From: JAOPZW01 sp963764585
GTDB lineage: Bacteria; Actinomycetota; Thermoleophilia; Solirubrobacterales; Solirubrobacteraceae
DNA length: 64,000 nucleotides
Assembly (NCBI GenBank): GCA_963764585.1
Contig: CAVXTB010000002.1
Location: 186,001-250,000, forward strand
Direction of reading: 5' to 3'
Positions 1 to 8,934 of this stretch are shown here, piece by piece (position 1 is the stretch's first letter; the number at the start of each line of letters is the position of its first letter). Under the pieces are notes generated by a model. The model was given only the letters and a program-made list of their open reading frames with translations, did no database searches and was not told the DNA's origin. A program made the translations under genes and the position numbers.

Positions 1-545
1 AGCGCCGCCTCCTGGGTCTCAAGCGTGGCCGAGCGGATGATCCGGCCGTCCGCCGGGGCGATGTCCCCCGCCTCCACCTCGACGATGTCGCCCACCACGA
101 CGTCGCGGGCCGGCACCTGCACGATGTGCCCGCTGCGCACGACCCGGGTCTGCGGGACCTGCATCTTCGACAGCGCATCGACGCTGGCCCTCGCCTTGAG
201 CTCCTGGCGCGAGCCGAGGACGACGTTGAGCGCGATGAGCAGCGCGACGATGATCCCGGTCGGCACCTCGCCGATCGCGAAGCTCACCGCGGTGACCGCG
301 ATGAGCATGATGTTCATCGGCTCGCGCAGCTGCTCGATCGCGATCCGCCACACGGACGGCGGCTTCTCGCCGGTGATCTCGTTCGGGCCGTCGCGCGCCA
401 GACGCGCGGCGGCCTCGGCCTGGGTCAGCCCCTCGGCAGCGTCGGTCTCGAGGGCGGCGACGACGGCTGCCTCGTCCTGCGCGAACCACGTCTCCGGCTC
501 CTGTCCCGAGCTTGGCGGTTGGCGTTCGGGCGCGGTCGAGGCCAT
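1..545 (-). CDS. P-type cation-transporting ATPase, N-terminal part (cut by window edge)
   Basis: About 181 residues are visible. Residues 15-80 look like the cation-ATPase N domain (WFAQDEAAVVAALETD, then LTQAEAAARLARDGPNEI). A hydrophobic pair of helices follows around residues 85-120 (EPMNIMLIAVTAVSF), and then the start of the actuator domain (VPARDVVVGDIVEVEAGDI, PADGRII). This order is that of P2-type ATPases of the PacL/PMR1 kind, which pump Ca2+ or other cations across the membrane with ATP. The phosphorylation DKTG motif lies outside the window, so the ion cannot be inferred. The ATG at 545 is the first start before the domain. The gene faces the same way as the SulP/Ppx pair upstream, but 166 bases and a hairpin separate them. 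Confidence 0.88.
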   Translation of the reverse strand, partial: MASTAPERQPPSSGQEPETWFAQDEAAVVAALETDAAEGLTQAEAAARLARDGPNEITGEKPPSVWRIAIEQLREPMNIMLIAVTAVSFAIGEVPTGIIVALLIALNVVLGSRQELKARASVDALSKMQVPQTRVVRSGHIVQVPARDVVVGDIVEVEAGDIAPADGRIIRSATLETQEAA

Positions 546-672
546 GGCCCGATCATCTGCGGGCGCGGGTCCCCCGGCATCACCCCGGGCGGGTGATTTC
601 GCAATCGCAGATGATGAGCCGTCTTGACGGCACTGCGCTGGGAATGGCGGACGTTCGGTGAGCAGTTCGGCG

Positions 673-694
673 GGGCCGAGGAGGGGCTCGGCCC
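673..694 (-). terminator. Hairpin after the SulP gene, possible terminator
   Basis: GGGCCGAG and CTCGGCCC form an 8-bp perfect stem around a 6-nt loop, 18 bases past the SulP stop codon. No clear T tract follows, so it is a candidate only. It would separate the ppx-sulP operon from the P-type ATPase gene. The rest of 546-711 shows no gene. Confidence 0.4.
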
Positions 695-711
695 GATGTG
701 TTGCATCACGA

Positions 712-2391
712 TCAGGTCGCCTTCGCGCCCTCGAGGGCGGCGATGGCGGCCTTGATCGTGGGGTACGGCGCGGTCAGGTCGCGATCGTCGCTGACGCACC
801 CGAGCACATCCCGCACCTGCCCGACGGCGCGGGAGAGCACCAGGCGCACGCCGCGCCGTCGCAGCTCCTCGTGCGCGGCGACGAGCATGCGCGCCGCGGT
901 GACGTCGACGAACGGGGTCGTCTCGGCATCGACGATCACGCCGCGCACGCCCTCGGCGCCGCCGGCGTCGACGATGCGGGAGCGGACGGTCTCGGCGTTC
1001 GCGAAATACAGGCCGCTCTCGATCCTCATGACGACGATGCCGTCGGGTGGTTGCGCGTCGTCGTGGATCGCGATGTCGCGGTAGGCCGCCTCCGGGCCGG
1101 GCGTGCGGCCGAGCACCGCGACATACGGCCGCGAGGCCCGGTAGACGAGCAGCAGCAGCGAGACGCCGATGCCGATGAACAGCCCCGGCAGGGTCCCGAA
1201 GACCGTCACTCCGAGCAGGGCGGCCACCGCGGCGATGAAGTCGGGGCGTGCGACCCACCCGAACTGGCGACCGAGGCGCCGGGTGTACATGTCGTAGAGC
1301 TCCACGAGCGCAGGCACGTCGACGAGCTCGATGACGGCGGCGATGACGACCGCCGCGAGCGTCGCGGCCGGTAGATCCTCGAAGAACCCGGTGAGGAAGA
1401 GCAGCGCTACGACGGTCAGGCCCGCCGCCAGCAGCCCCGAGACCTGGGTGCGCGCGCCGGCTGAGGCGTTGACTGCGGTCTTCGACAGGCTGCCGCTGAC
1501 CACCATGCCGCTCGACACGCCGGCGGCGAGGTTGGCGCCGCCGAGCGCCACCAGCTCACGGCTGGCGTCGATCCGCCGATCGTCGCGACCCGCGAAGGCC
1601 TTCGCCGCCCCCAGCCCCTCGGCGAACGCGACGAGCATCACGCCGATCCCGCCGCCGGCGAGCCGGCCGAAGTCCGCGAGCGCGATGTCGGGCACGCCAA
1701 GTGACGGCAGGCCGCTCGCGATCGACCCGACCGTCGGGACGTCGAGTGCGAAGGCCTTGACCGCGGCGACGGCGCCGACGACGGCCACGAGCGGACCCGG
1801 AACACCCGGAGCGAAGCGGCGCAGGCCGAGGATCACCGCCAGCGAGCACGTGCCGACGAGCAGGGTCAGGCCCTGCGTGTCGCCGAGATGGGTGACGAGG
1901 TGCCAGGCCTGCTCGAAGAAGTCGCCCGTCCCCGCGCTGATCCCGAACACCTTCGGCAGCTGGCCGATGATGATCGTGAGCGCGAGGCCGATGATCAGGC
2001 CCTTGAGCACGGGAGGGCTGATGAACTCGGCCAGGAAGCCGAGGCGGAGCAGACCCGCGATCAGCGCGGCGACGCCCGCCGTCATGGCCAGGCCGGCGGT
2101 CAGCGCGGCGAAGCGCTCGTCCCCCACCGGGGCCAGATCGGCGACCGTGGCCGCCGACAGGGCCGCGGCGGCCGCCATGGGTCCCATCACGAGCACCCGC
2201 GAGCTGCCAAGGGCTGCGTACAGCAGCAGCGCGCCGGGGGCCGCGTAGAGGCCCACGACCGGCGACACGTTCGCGATGCTCGCGTAGGCGAGCGCCTGAG
2301 GAACCAGGATCGCCCAGAGCGTGAGGCCCGCGATCAGATCGCCGCGAAGCCACGGGCGCTGGTAGCCGTGGAGCGAAGCGAAGAGCCGCAT
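712..2391 (-). CDS. SulP family anion (sulfate) transporter with STAS domain
   Basis: A 559-residue inner-membrane protein. The N-terminus carries the SulP signature (DLIAGLTLWAILVPQALAYA) followed by about a dozen hydrophobic segments up to residue ~430, including the conserved GLYAAP and the MVVSGSLSKTAVN stretch. Residues ~440-550 form a cytosolic STAS domain (VVMRIESGLYFANAE). SulP proteins carry sulfate, bicarbonate or other anions; the substrate cannot be read from sequence. The ATG at 2391 is chosen because the family motif follows at once and because it lies 10 bases after the ppx stop, so the two are likely cotranscribed. A longer upstream reading frame exists but only shadows ppx. 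Confidence 0.9.
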   Translation of the reverse strand: MRLFASLHGYQRPWLRGDLIAGLTLWAILVPQALAYASIANVSPVVGLYAAPGALLLYAALGSSRVLVMGPMAAAAALSAATVADLAPVGDERFAALTAGLAMTAGVAALIAGLLRLGFLAEFISPPVLKGLIIGLALTIIIGQLPKVFGISAGTGDFFEQAWHLVTHLGDTQGLTLLVGTCSLAVILGLRRFAPGVPGPLVAVVGAVAAVKAFALDVPTVGSIASGLPSLGVPDIALADFGRLAGGGIGVMLVAFAEGLGAAKAFAGRDDRRIDASRELVALGGANLAAGVSSGMVVSGSLSKTAVNASAGARTQVSGLLAAGLTVVALLFLTGFFEDLPAATLAAVVIAAVIELVDVPALVELYDMYTRRLGRQFGWVARPDFIAAVAALLGVTVFGTLPGLFIGIGVSLLLLVYRASRPYVAVLGRTPGPEAAYRDIAIHDDAQPPDGIVVMRIESGLYFANAETVRSRIVDAGGAEGVRGVIVDAETTPFVDVTAARMLVAAHEELRRRGVRLVLSRAVGQVRDVLGCVSDDRDLTAPYPTIKAAIAALEGAKAT

Positions 2392-2401
2392 CCGTTGGAG
2401 G

Positions 2402-3907
2402 TCACCCGGGATGCGGGAACCGCTCGACCAGCAGGCCGTGGCGCAGGCCGCGGTCGCTGACCGTGAGGCTCTCGCTGCCGAGCTTGGCGAGGATGCTGCG
2501 CACGATGCAGGCGCCCGCGAGGATGACCGGGGCTCGGTTGGCCTGCAGTCCGACGATCTCCCGGCGCTGGTCGGCGTCGCGCGTGCGGTAGAGCTCGATC
2601 TGCCGATCGATCTCGGCGCGCTCCAGAACGGTGCCGTGCACGACGTCGCGGTCGTAGACCGCGAGACCGTGCTTGACGGCGGTGAGGTTCGTGACCGCGC
2701 CGCCCATGCCGACGACGCGCTCGACGGCGAGCCAGTCATCCAGCCGCGCAAGATCGCCCGCGATCGCGTCGAGCGCTTCCGTCAGCGTGGCTTCGCCGAC
2801 GAGCCCGTCGAGGCCGAACCGCTCCATGTAGCGCACCGCGCCGACGTTGAGGCTGAACCGCTCCTCGACGTGCGTCCCGCGGCCGATCGTGAACTGGGAG
2901 CTGCCGCCGCCGGTGTCGAAGACCACGATCGCGCCGTCTCCGACATCCAGCTCCGCTGCCGTCGCGAGGTAGGCCAAGCGGGCTTCCTCATCCGCGGGGA
3001 TCACCTCGACGTCGACGCCGTGGATGTGCCGGACGGCGTCGATGAGCTCGTCGCGGTTGTGCGCGAGCCGCAGTCCGGCGGTGCCGACCGCGACGATCGA
3101 CTCGACGTCGTTGCGCGCCGCTTCCTCGGCCATGCCGGCGATCGCCTGCACCGTGCGCTGGATCGCGTCGTCGCCGAGCCGGCCCGTGCTCTCCAGGTCC
3201 TGGCCGAGCCGCGTGACGTCCGCGCGATCGACGATCGCCCGCCACCCGCCGTCCGCAGCGCGCTCGCCGATGTGGAACTTGACCGAGTTCGTGCCGACGT
3301 CGATCACCGCGTAGCGCCGGGCGGCGAACCCCGCGAGCGCCTTGAGCTTGCGGGGAACGCTCACGTTGTGGGGCGCGACCAGGCCGAGCTCGCGCACCGC
3401 CGCGATCACGCGATCCGGATCCTCGGACTCGACCGCCACCGTCCGCGTCGCCCCGTGCTCGGTTCGCAGCTCGGAGAGCTCCGCCATGCAGCCTCCGACC
3501 GTGAAGCGCACGCGTTCCTTGTGCACGCCGAGCACCAGCACGTCCGCGCGCGGCCGCAGAACCTCACCGACGAGCTCATCGACCGTGTACTCCGCGCGCT
3601 CGAGGTCGGCCGGCGACGCGCCGAGCGCCTCGATCACCGCGGCGACGTCAGCCTGTGCGAGTGGGAACGCCGCCTTCATCACCGGCCTCCACTGCTCGAG
3701 CCCGTGGTCGTCGACGTGCTCCAGGCGCTTGACGTCCATCAGCCCGTCGCGAACCTTGACCGACGCCTCGCTTCTGAGCCCGAGCACGTACTGCTCGTCG
3801 CTCACCTGCGGTGGCGCAGTGGCGAGCGAAGCCAACCGGCGTTCGGCGGCGCCGAACCGCTCGGCGAACATGCGCCATTCCCAACGCGGGATGATCGCCG
3901 CGGTCAC
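2402..3907 (-). CDS. Exopolyphosphatase/GppA-type phosphatase with N-terminal CYTH-like domain
   Basis: About 501 residues in two parts. Residues 1-195 look like a CYTH/triphosphate-tunnel-type domain: a basic/acidic start (IPRWEWRMFAERFG), SEASVKVRDGLMDVKRLE and an EYTVDELVGEVL strand region. Residues ~200-500 are Ppx/GppA: VIDVGTNSVKFHIGE, GTAGLRLAHNRDEL, the phosphate-binding DTGGGSSQF and the C-terminal LTVSDRGLRHGLLVE. Ppx enzymes release phosphate from polyphosphate or cleave pppGpp; CYTH domains also bind polyphosphate or triphosphates, so the fusion suggests polyphosphate recognition (inference). GTG 3907 is preferred because the conserved PRWEWRMF follows directly; a TTG at 3931 is possible. 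The gene leads an operon with the SulP transporter. Confidence 0.88.
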   Translation of the reverse strand: MTAAIIPRWEWRMFAERFGAAERRLASLATAPPQVSDEQYVLGLRSEASVKVRDGLMDVKRLEHVDDHGLEQWRPVMKAAFPLAQADVAAVIEALGASPADLERAEYTVDELVGEVLRPRADVLVLGVHKERVRFTVGGCMAELSELRTEHGATRTVAVESEDPDRVIAAVRELGLVAPHNVSVPRKLKALAGFAARRYAVIDVGTNSVKFHIGERAADGGWRAIVDRADVTRLGQDLESTGRLGDDAIQRTVQAIAGMAEEAARNDVESIVAVGTAGLRLAHNRDELIDAVRHIHGVDVEVIPADEEARLAYLATAAELDVGDGAIVVFDTGGGSSQFTIGRGTHVEERFSLNVGAVRYMERFGLDGLVGEATLTEALDAIAGDLARLDDWLAVERVVGMGGAVTNLTAVKHGLAVYDRDVVHGTVLERAEIDRQIELYRTRDADQRREIVGLQANRAPVILAGACIVRSILAKLGSESLTVSDRGLRHGLLVERFPHPG

Positions 3908-3991
3908 TCGGCCTCGAACGCTAGACGCCAACCGGTGCTGCGCGCCACCCCATCAGTGCGATCACGCGCGGCGCCGGCGCTCGAACAGCAG

Positions 3992-4015
3992 GCGAGCGGG
4001 CCGGCGCCCGCTCGC
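3992..4015 (-). terminator. Perfect 10-bp-stem hairpin between FAD oxidoreductase and ppx
   Basis: GCGAGCGGGC and GCCCGCTCGC flank a 4-nt CGGC loop. It sits 206 bases past the stop of the FAD oxidoreductase gene and upstream of ppx, so it may end the first transcript. There is no T tract. The remainder of 3908-4220 holds no convincing gene and presumably the ppx promoter. Confidence 0.4.
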
Positions 4016-4220
4016 TCATGCCGACGAGATCGCCGTTCGAGAGGCGCGGGCGGCCCGTCGAGGGCGGCCACGCGCGTGCGCGGGTGTCTCTTGGGGTCGC
4101 CGGTCACCGAGCGGCTCGCGGACCCGCTGCGGGTCACCCCGGTCAAAGGGCTGCTCGGAGGCGAGCGGGCTGGAACGGCGCCATCTCTACGCAGCGGGCT
4201 GGGCCGTGCGAGCCGTGTCG

Positions 4221-5441
4221 CTACGGCGACGTCTCGCCCGCGCCGGCGAGGAGGCGCTCTACGTTCTGCTCGGAGAGGAAGTCCACCGGGGACGTGACCC
4301 CACCGCCGACGCGTGCGAATTCATCCATCGCCTCCTGGTTGCCGTGCACGGCAGCGAGTACCTGCTCGAGCTCCGGCGGCAGCGGTTCAGGCGTCGCGAG
4401 CTGCGCGGTGAACTCGTAGAACGGAAGCGAGCGCCGATCCCGCTCGGATTGATAGTCGGCCATGGCGGCCTCGAACGGACGAGCGGCCGAGAGGGTTTCG
4501 TCCAGTGCCGTGGCGCACAGCTCGGCGTCGCGGAAGGCGTCGCTGATCCCGAGCGCCGTGATGAAGTCCTTGGTGTAGCCGGCGTCGCCCACCAGGGCCC
4601 AGCCGGGTCCGAAGGGCTTCCGCAGGAAGTTCTCCAGAGACTGGCCGACGAAGCGCGTCTCGCGCGTGCCGGCGTGATAGCGGGCGGCGAAGTCGGGCAC
4701 CAGGTCGAGCGTCGCGAGGAAGTTGCCTTCGATGTCCTTCCTATTCGCCGCCAGCTCCGACCGCGGCCAGCCGCCGATGACCACTGTCAGGTCGTCGTTC
4801 GTGGGCCAGGCCGCGAAGCCTCGGTCGGGACGAAGGTGGACCTCGTAGCGCCCGTCCATCGGCAGACCGCTCAGATACGTGTAGTAGCTGACCTGCAGTG
4901 GCGGCTTCTCGTTGTACTGCTCTGGATTGACGGAGCGTGCCACCAGTGAGTGGTGACCGTCTGCGCCCACGACCACCCTGGCATGCACGGTGACGGCCGG
5001 CTCGCCCTTCCTGTGCCCACGAATGCCGGTGACGCGGCCTTCCTCGATCACGACGTCCGCGACCGTGAATCCCTGCCGGACCTCGGCTCCGGCCTCTGAC
5101 GCCGCGTCCACCAGCAGCGTGTCGAGCACGGTGCGTCGCGGGGCGTAGGCCAGTGGGGCCTGGTCGGTCCCTGGGGCACCCGCGATCGTGAACTGCCCAA
5201 AGTCAAACGCATACGTGTCGATGCCCCGGCACCCGGTGGCGACCACGCGGTCCAGCAGGCCCCATTTCTTCAGCGCGGCCACGCCGGGGGGGTGGATGAG
5301 GTGGGTCGAGATCGTGTCGGAGGGAAACCTTGCCCGGTCGACGACGAGCACCCTGTAGCCCTTCTGGGCCAGCAGCATCGCGGTTGGAGAGCCGGCGCAG
5401 CGCGCGCCCACCACGATCGCGTCGTAATCGTTCTCGCGCAT
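4221..5441 (-). CDS. FAD-dependent oxidoreductase, geranylgeranyl-reductase/PHBH-like
   Basis: A 406-residue soluble flavoprotein. Residues 6-35 are the Rossmann FAD site (YDAIVVGARCAGSPTAMLLA), ~150-165 the VVVGADGHHSLVA DG motif typical of group A monooxygenases, and ~280-300 the FGPGWALVGDAGYTKDF motif that contacts FAD ribityl. The family hydroxylates or reduces small organic substrates with NAD(P)H; the substrate is unknown. Fold motifs are complete and the length is normal. Upstream lies a LuxR-type gene on the same strand, a pairing I recall from other actinobacteria, and a perfect palindrome at 5515-5530 between them may be an operator. Confidence 0.88.
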   Translation of the reverse strand: MRENDYDAIVVGARCAGSPTAMLLAQKGYRVLVVDRARFPSDTISTHLIHPPGVAALKKWGLLDRVVATGCRGIDTYAFDFGQFTIAGAPGTDQAPLAYAPRRTVLDTLLVDAASEAGAEVRQGFTVADVVIEEGRVTGIRGHRKGEPAVTVHARVVVGADGHHSLVARSVNPEQYNEKPPLQVSYYTYLSGLPMDGRYEVHLRPDRGFAAWPTNDDLTVVIGGWPRSELAANRKDIEGNFLATLDLVPDFAARYHAGTRETRFVGQSLENFLRKPFGPGWALVGDAGYTKDFITALGISDAFRDAELCATALDETLSAARPFEAAMADYQSERDRRSLPFYEFTAQLATPEPLPPELEQVLAAVHGNQEAMDEFARVGGGVTSPVDFLSEQNVERLLAGAGETSP

Positions 5442-5514
5442 GTCGACCGCGGAAGCTACGGTCCGCGTGCGAGCGCTTCATCGCATTCCCGTGCCAATTC
5501 GGCCGATGGCGAAG

Positions 5515-5530
5515 TGGTACGTTCGTACCA
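5515..5530. promoter_or_regulatory. Palindrome TGGTACG-TT-CGTACCA, candidate operator
   Basis: A perfect 7-bp inverted repeat with a 2-nt centre lies in the 91-base gap between the LuxR remnant (stop at 5533) and the start of the FAD oxidoreductase (5441). Its position, 74 bases upstream of the start codon, suits a regulator site. As an alternative it could act as a short terminator for the LuxR gene. The GC content of the site is lower than its surroundings. Confidence 0.45.
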
Positions 5531-5532
5531 GC

Positions 5533-6539
5533 TCAGACCAGGTCGTGCCGGAACGCGAACGCGGTGGCGGCGGCGCGTGACGAGACGCCGAGCTTGGCGA
5601 AGATGTTCTGGAGGTGCCGGCGGACCGTATGGTCGCTGATCACCAGAGCCGCGGCGATCTCGCGGTTGCTCTTCCCGGTGGCGAGCACGCGCAGTATCTC
5701 CAGCTCACGCGCCGTCAGTCCATGTGTGTCCCGATTCTCCGGACGGCGAATGCACGAGTCGACCCGGGCGAGGTCCAGAGCCGCTCCCAGCTTCGCAAAG
5801 GTCGCACGGGCCGCCTCGAGCTCCATCACGGCGGTGTCCAGGTCGCCCAGCGCGGCGCATGCCTGCCCGATCAAGACGCGGGTGCGTGCGCTCTCGCACG
5901 GCGCTCCGAGCTCCTGCCAGACTTGGCAGGCGGGGCGCAGCGCGACCAGGGCAGTCCGGGGATCGCCTTCGGCGAGGTCGACCGCCCCGCGGGCGTAGTC
6001 CGACATCGCAGCGAGCGCCCGGCTGCCCTGGCGCTCGGCGACGTCTTCCAGATCGCGGCAGGCACCGCGCGCCTGCTCGAGGTCGCCGATGGCAAGCATG
6101 CTCTCGATACGGCCTCCACGGCGACCGCGGACGCCGTCTCATCGTCGCTGGCCGACGCGTAGTCGTGAACGGTCGGCATGAGCAGATAGCCGCGCGCGAC
6201 GCAGTCGTCTCCCACCTGGTCGAGCAGCCGGTGCCCGCGCGCGAACCACCCTCTCGCGCGCGCACTGTGCCCTCGGAACCGCAGATAGTCGCCGATCCAC
6301 CAGGTGCAGCGCGCGGCGCGCGCCGAATCCACTGACCGCAGGTGGGCCTGGTAGGCGCGCTCCCATCCATCGAGGTAGGCGTCGTCGCGGCCCAGCATGA
6401 ACGCCGAGCTCGCCAGCAACTCGAGATCCCCCGCGCTCAAGGACGCCGGATCGGCGGCCGCCAGCGAATCGAAGGCGGCCGCCCAAGCCCGCTTCGCGTA
6501 GAGCTCGCGGCCCCGTTCAACATCCGACGTGACAGCCAC
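5533..6539 (-). pseudogene. LuxR-family transcriptional regulator with internal deletion and frameshift
   Basis: The first 145 codons from 6539 match the N-terminus of a large LuxR regulator family (MAVTSDVERGRELYAKRAW, LGRDDAYLDGWERAY, DCVARGYLLMPTVHDYA). Near 6100 the frame changes, and the text resumes as the late part of the same family (IESMLAIGDLEQARGACRDL, ELGAPCESARTRVLIGQAC) and a complete LuxR HTH (GLTARELEILRVLATGKSNR, HTVRRHLQNIFAKLGVSSRA). From memory, intact members are roughly 500-550 residues, so about 170-190 residues of the middle are missing. The C-terminal half could still be made from an ATG at 6099. Its neighbour is an FAD oxidoreductase that it probably once controlled. 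Confidence 0.75.
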
Positions 6540-6788
6540 CGCCAGGGATTATCGCCACCCGCCTGCCGCGCAGCCGCTGTGGGGGCACACGGCGGCGTTC
6601 CGCTCACGCATAGTTGGATCTCTTCACCGAAGAGTCGCTCGATCACGAAGCTCTGCGCGATGGAGAGCGAAGTCCTGGCGAAGACCAGCCGCAACCACGA
6701 CCCGGGGTTACCAGCTCTGTACATCCCCGGTCGTGCGCTGTGGGTTTGTCCGGATGCCCGCGCTGCGGCGCCGACCGAGGATCAGTAC

Positions 6789-7256
6789 ATGAGCATGACA
6801 GCCACAGCGCGGCCAGTCGACGGCGGGCTCCGCCACGAGGTCGACGTCAACGGACGCCACATGATCATCACCGACGAGCCGGCCCGGCTCGGTGGCACAG
6901 ACGCTGGGCCCGCGCCGCACGAACTTCTGCCCGCGATGCTCGCCGCGTGCGCCTCCACCATGATCGTGATGCATGCAAACGCGCGCGGCCTGGAGATGGA
7001 TGAGCTGCGCGTCGACGTCGTCTACGACCCTGAACCCACCCCGCGGCGGGTGGAGATGGTCGTGCACGCGCCCGCGGGCTTGACTCGCGACCAGATCGAA
7101 CGACTGCGCCGGATCGCCAACGCCTGTCCCGCCAAGCGCGCGCTCGAGGCGGGATTCACGTTCGACGAGAAGGTGATCGTCGATGGGCGCCCAGACGGGG
7201 GCGCCGAGGTTGCGAGCGTCAGCGGCACTGCTCCCGCGGGCGCCGGAGTCTCGTAG
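6789..7256 (+). CDS. OsmC family protein (peroxide/persulfide-handling fold)
   Basis: 155 residues. The OsmC fold is shown by GPAPHELLPAMLAACASTMI near residue 40 and by the second cysteine region IANACPAKRALEAG near 110; the two Cys are the usual redox pair. OsmC/Ohr proteins reduce organic peroxides, but OsmC paralogues also occur in sulfur operons, where a role with persulfides is more likely. The start at 6789 follows a GAGGA ribosome site seven bases away. It leads a group with an SQR-like flavoprotein, a DsrC-like and a DsrE-like protein, all on the same strand. The 249-base region 6540-6788 upstream shows no gene and should hold the promoter. Confidence 0.88.
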   Translation: MSMTATARPVDGGLRHEVDVNGRHMIITDEPARLGGTDAGPAPHELLPAMLAACASTMIVMHANARGLEMDELRVDVVYDPEPTPRRVEMVVHAPAGLTRDQIERLRRIANACPAKRALEAGFTFDEKVIVDGRPDGGAEVASVSGTAPAGAGVS

Positions 7257-7322
7257 TTCGCCGCCTACCGTCTGCGGGACCGACCGGATGGTCGCCCGGG
7301 CGTGGACGAGCAAGATGGCTGC

Positions 7323-8588
7323 ATGCGGCCGCGCATCGTGATCGTAGGGGGCGGCACCGCCGGCACGTTGACGGCGAACCGGCTACACCGGGCTTACGGC
7401 GACGGCGCCCACATAACGGTGATCGACCGGGACGACCGCCACGTCTACCAGCCGGGCCTGCTCTTCGTGCCGTTCGGGCTGGCCGCTCCGCACAGACTGG
7501 TCCGCTCTCGTCAGGCGCAACTACGAGACGGGATCGGGTTTCGCATCGCCGAGGTGGACCGGATCGAGACCGCTCAAGACAAGGTCTATCTCGACGGCGG
7601 TGAGACGATCTCGTACGACGTGCTGGTGATCGCCACGGGCGCCTCGCTCCTGCCCGAGGAGACCGAAGGCCTGACCGGACCTGGCTGGCAGGAGCGGATG
7701 TTCACGTTCTACACGCTCGAGGGAGCCATCGCGCTCCGCGATGCTCTGCGCAGGTTCCGGGGCGGGCGGCTGGTCGTCAACATGGTCGACCTGCCGGTCA
7801 AGTGCCCCGTCGCGCCGCTTGAGTTCTGCTTCCTGGCCGACTGGCACTTCCACCAGCGCGCGATTCGCGATCAGGTTCAGATCGAGTACGTGACCTCCCT
7901 CGACGGGGCCTTCACCAAGGCGACATGCAACCGCGAGCTGTCGGGGCTGCTCGCCGCCAAGGGCATCGACGTGACGACCGAGTTCAACACCGGTCAGGTC
8001 GACGGCGCCGCCGGCCGGCTGATCAGCTGGGACGACCGCGAGGTCGAGTTCGACCTGCTCGTCACGATCCCGCTGCACGGCGGCTCGGAGATCATCGCCC
8101 GCTCGCCTGGGCTGGGCGACGAGATCGGCTTCGTGCCAGTGGACCGCACAACCCTCCAGGCCGACGCCGCCCCAAACGTCTTCGCGATCGGCGACGCCAC
8201 CAACGTCCCCACCTCCAAGGCCGGATCGGTGGCGCACTTCGAGGGCGAGACGCTCGTCGAGAACATCCAGCGCTTCCTCGAAGGCCGCGAGCTCGAGGCG
8301 AGCTTCGATGGGCACACCAACTGCTTCATCGAAACCGGGTTCCACAAGGCGCTGCTGATCGACTTCAACTACGAGACCGAGCCGGTGCCGGGGCTGTTTC
8401 CCGAGCCGCACGTCGGCCCGCTGCGGCTGCTGAGGGAATCACGGCTCAACCACATCGGCAAGCTGGCGTTCGAGTGGCTCTACTGGCACATCCTGCTCCT
8501 GGGGCGTCCGATGCCGGGAATCAGCGCCCAGATGCAGCTGGCCGGCAAGAGACTCGATGCCATCGATACCGAGAGGAGCGTTCGTTGA
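7323..8588 (+). CDS. Sulfide:quinone oxidoreductase-like FAD/NAD(P) flavoprotein
   Basis: 421 residues. The N-terminal dinucleotide fold (RPRIVIVGGGTAGTLTANRL) begins right after the ATG, so 7323 is preferred over the GTG at 7302. YQPGLLFVPFG, the Cys region VKCPVAPLEFCFL (~residue 160), NVFAIGDATNVPTSKAGSVA (second FAD site) and a C-terminal TNCFIETG match the SQR family, which oxidises sulfide and passes electrons to quinone at the membrane. Three cysteines at about the expected spacing support real SQR chemistry. The stop overlaps the start of the DsrC-like gene. The product is probably a zero-valent sulfur handed to the DsrC/DsrE relay. Confidence 0.88.
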   Translation: MRPRIVIVGGGTAGTLTANRLHRAYGDGAHITVIDRDDRHVYQPGLLFVPFGLAAPHRLVRSRQAQLRDGIGFRIAEVDRIETAQDKVYLDGGETISYDVLVIATGASLLPEETEGLTGPGWQERMFTFYTLEGAIALRDALRRFRGGRLVVNMVDLPVKCPVAPLEFCFLADWHFHQRAIRDQVQIEYVTSLDGAFTKATCNRELSGLLAAKGIDVTTEFNTGQVDGAAGRLISWDDREVEFDLLVTIPLHGGSEIIARSPGLGDEIGFVPVDRTTLQADAAPNVFAIGDATNVPTSKAGSVAHFEGETLVENIQRFLEGRELEASFDGHTNCFIETGFHKALLIDFNYETEPVPGLFPEPHVGPLRLLRESRLNHIGKLAFEWLYWHILLLGRPMPGISAQMQLAGKRLDAIDTERSVR

Positions 8589-8902
8589 CAACCACCACCC
8601 CGCTCGACACGCCGGTCGAGCGCGATCCCGAAGGCTTCTTCGTTCACCCTGACCAGTGGACCGAGGCGATGGCGGATGCGATCGCGCGCGAGAACGGCAT
8701 CGCCGAGCTGACAGCCCGCCACTGGCAGGTCATCAACTTCATGCGCACGACCTACCTGGACACCGGCAGCGCACCGTCGATCCGCACGCTTGGCAAGGCC
8801 TCCGGCGTCCCCGTCAAGGAGCTCTACCAGCTGTTCCCCAAGGGGCCGGCGAAGCTCGCCGCCAAGATTGCCGGCATTCCCAAACCTCGAGGCTGCATCT
8901 AG
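8585..8902 (+). CDS. DsrC/TusE family sulfur carrier, single C-terminal Cys
   Basis: 105 residues from a TTG start that overlaps the previous stop, with a strong GAGAGGAG ribosome site seven bases upstream. HPDQWTEAMADAIARENGI, ELTARHWQVINFMR and the C-terminal arm FPKGPAKLAAKIAGIPKPRG followed by Cys-Ile are diagnostic. DsrC has two arm cysteines ten residues apart; here the inner one is Ala (LAAKIAG) and only the penultimate Cys remains, as in TusE-type carriers. It would therefore carry a persulfide but cannot form the DsrC intramolecular trisulfide. It sits between an SQR-like and a DsrE-like gene. Confidence 0.9.
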   Translation: MTTTTPLDTPVERDPEGFFVHPDQWTEAMADAIARENGIAELTARHWQVINFMRTTYLDTGSAPSIRTLGKASGVPVKELYQLFPKGPAKLAAKIAGIPKPRGCI

Positions 8903-8934
8903 CCCGGAGGCGGCACGATCACAGCGAGGACATC

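Noticed and set aside
2411..4297. Long plus-strand frame opposite ppx
   Set aside because: Its composition (Arg, Asp, His, Val repeats) is the typical antisense shadow of a high-GC gene.
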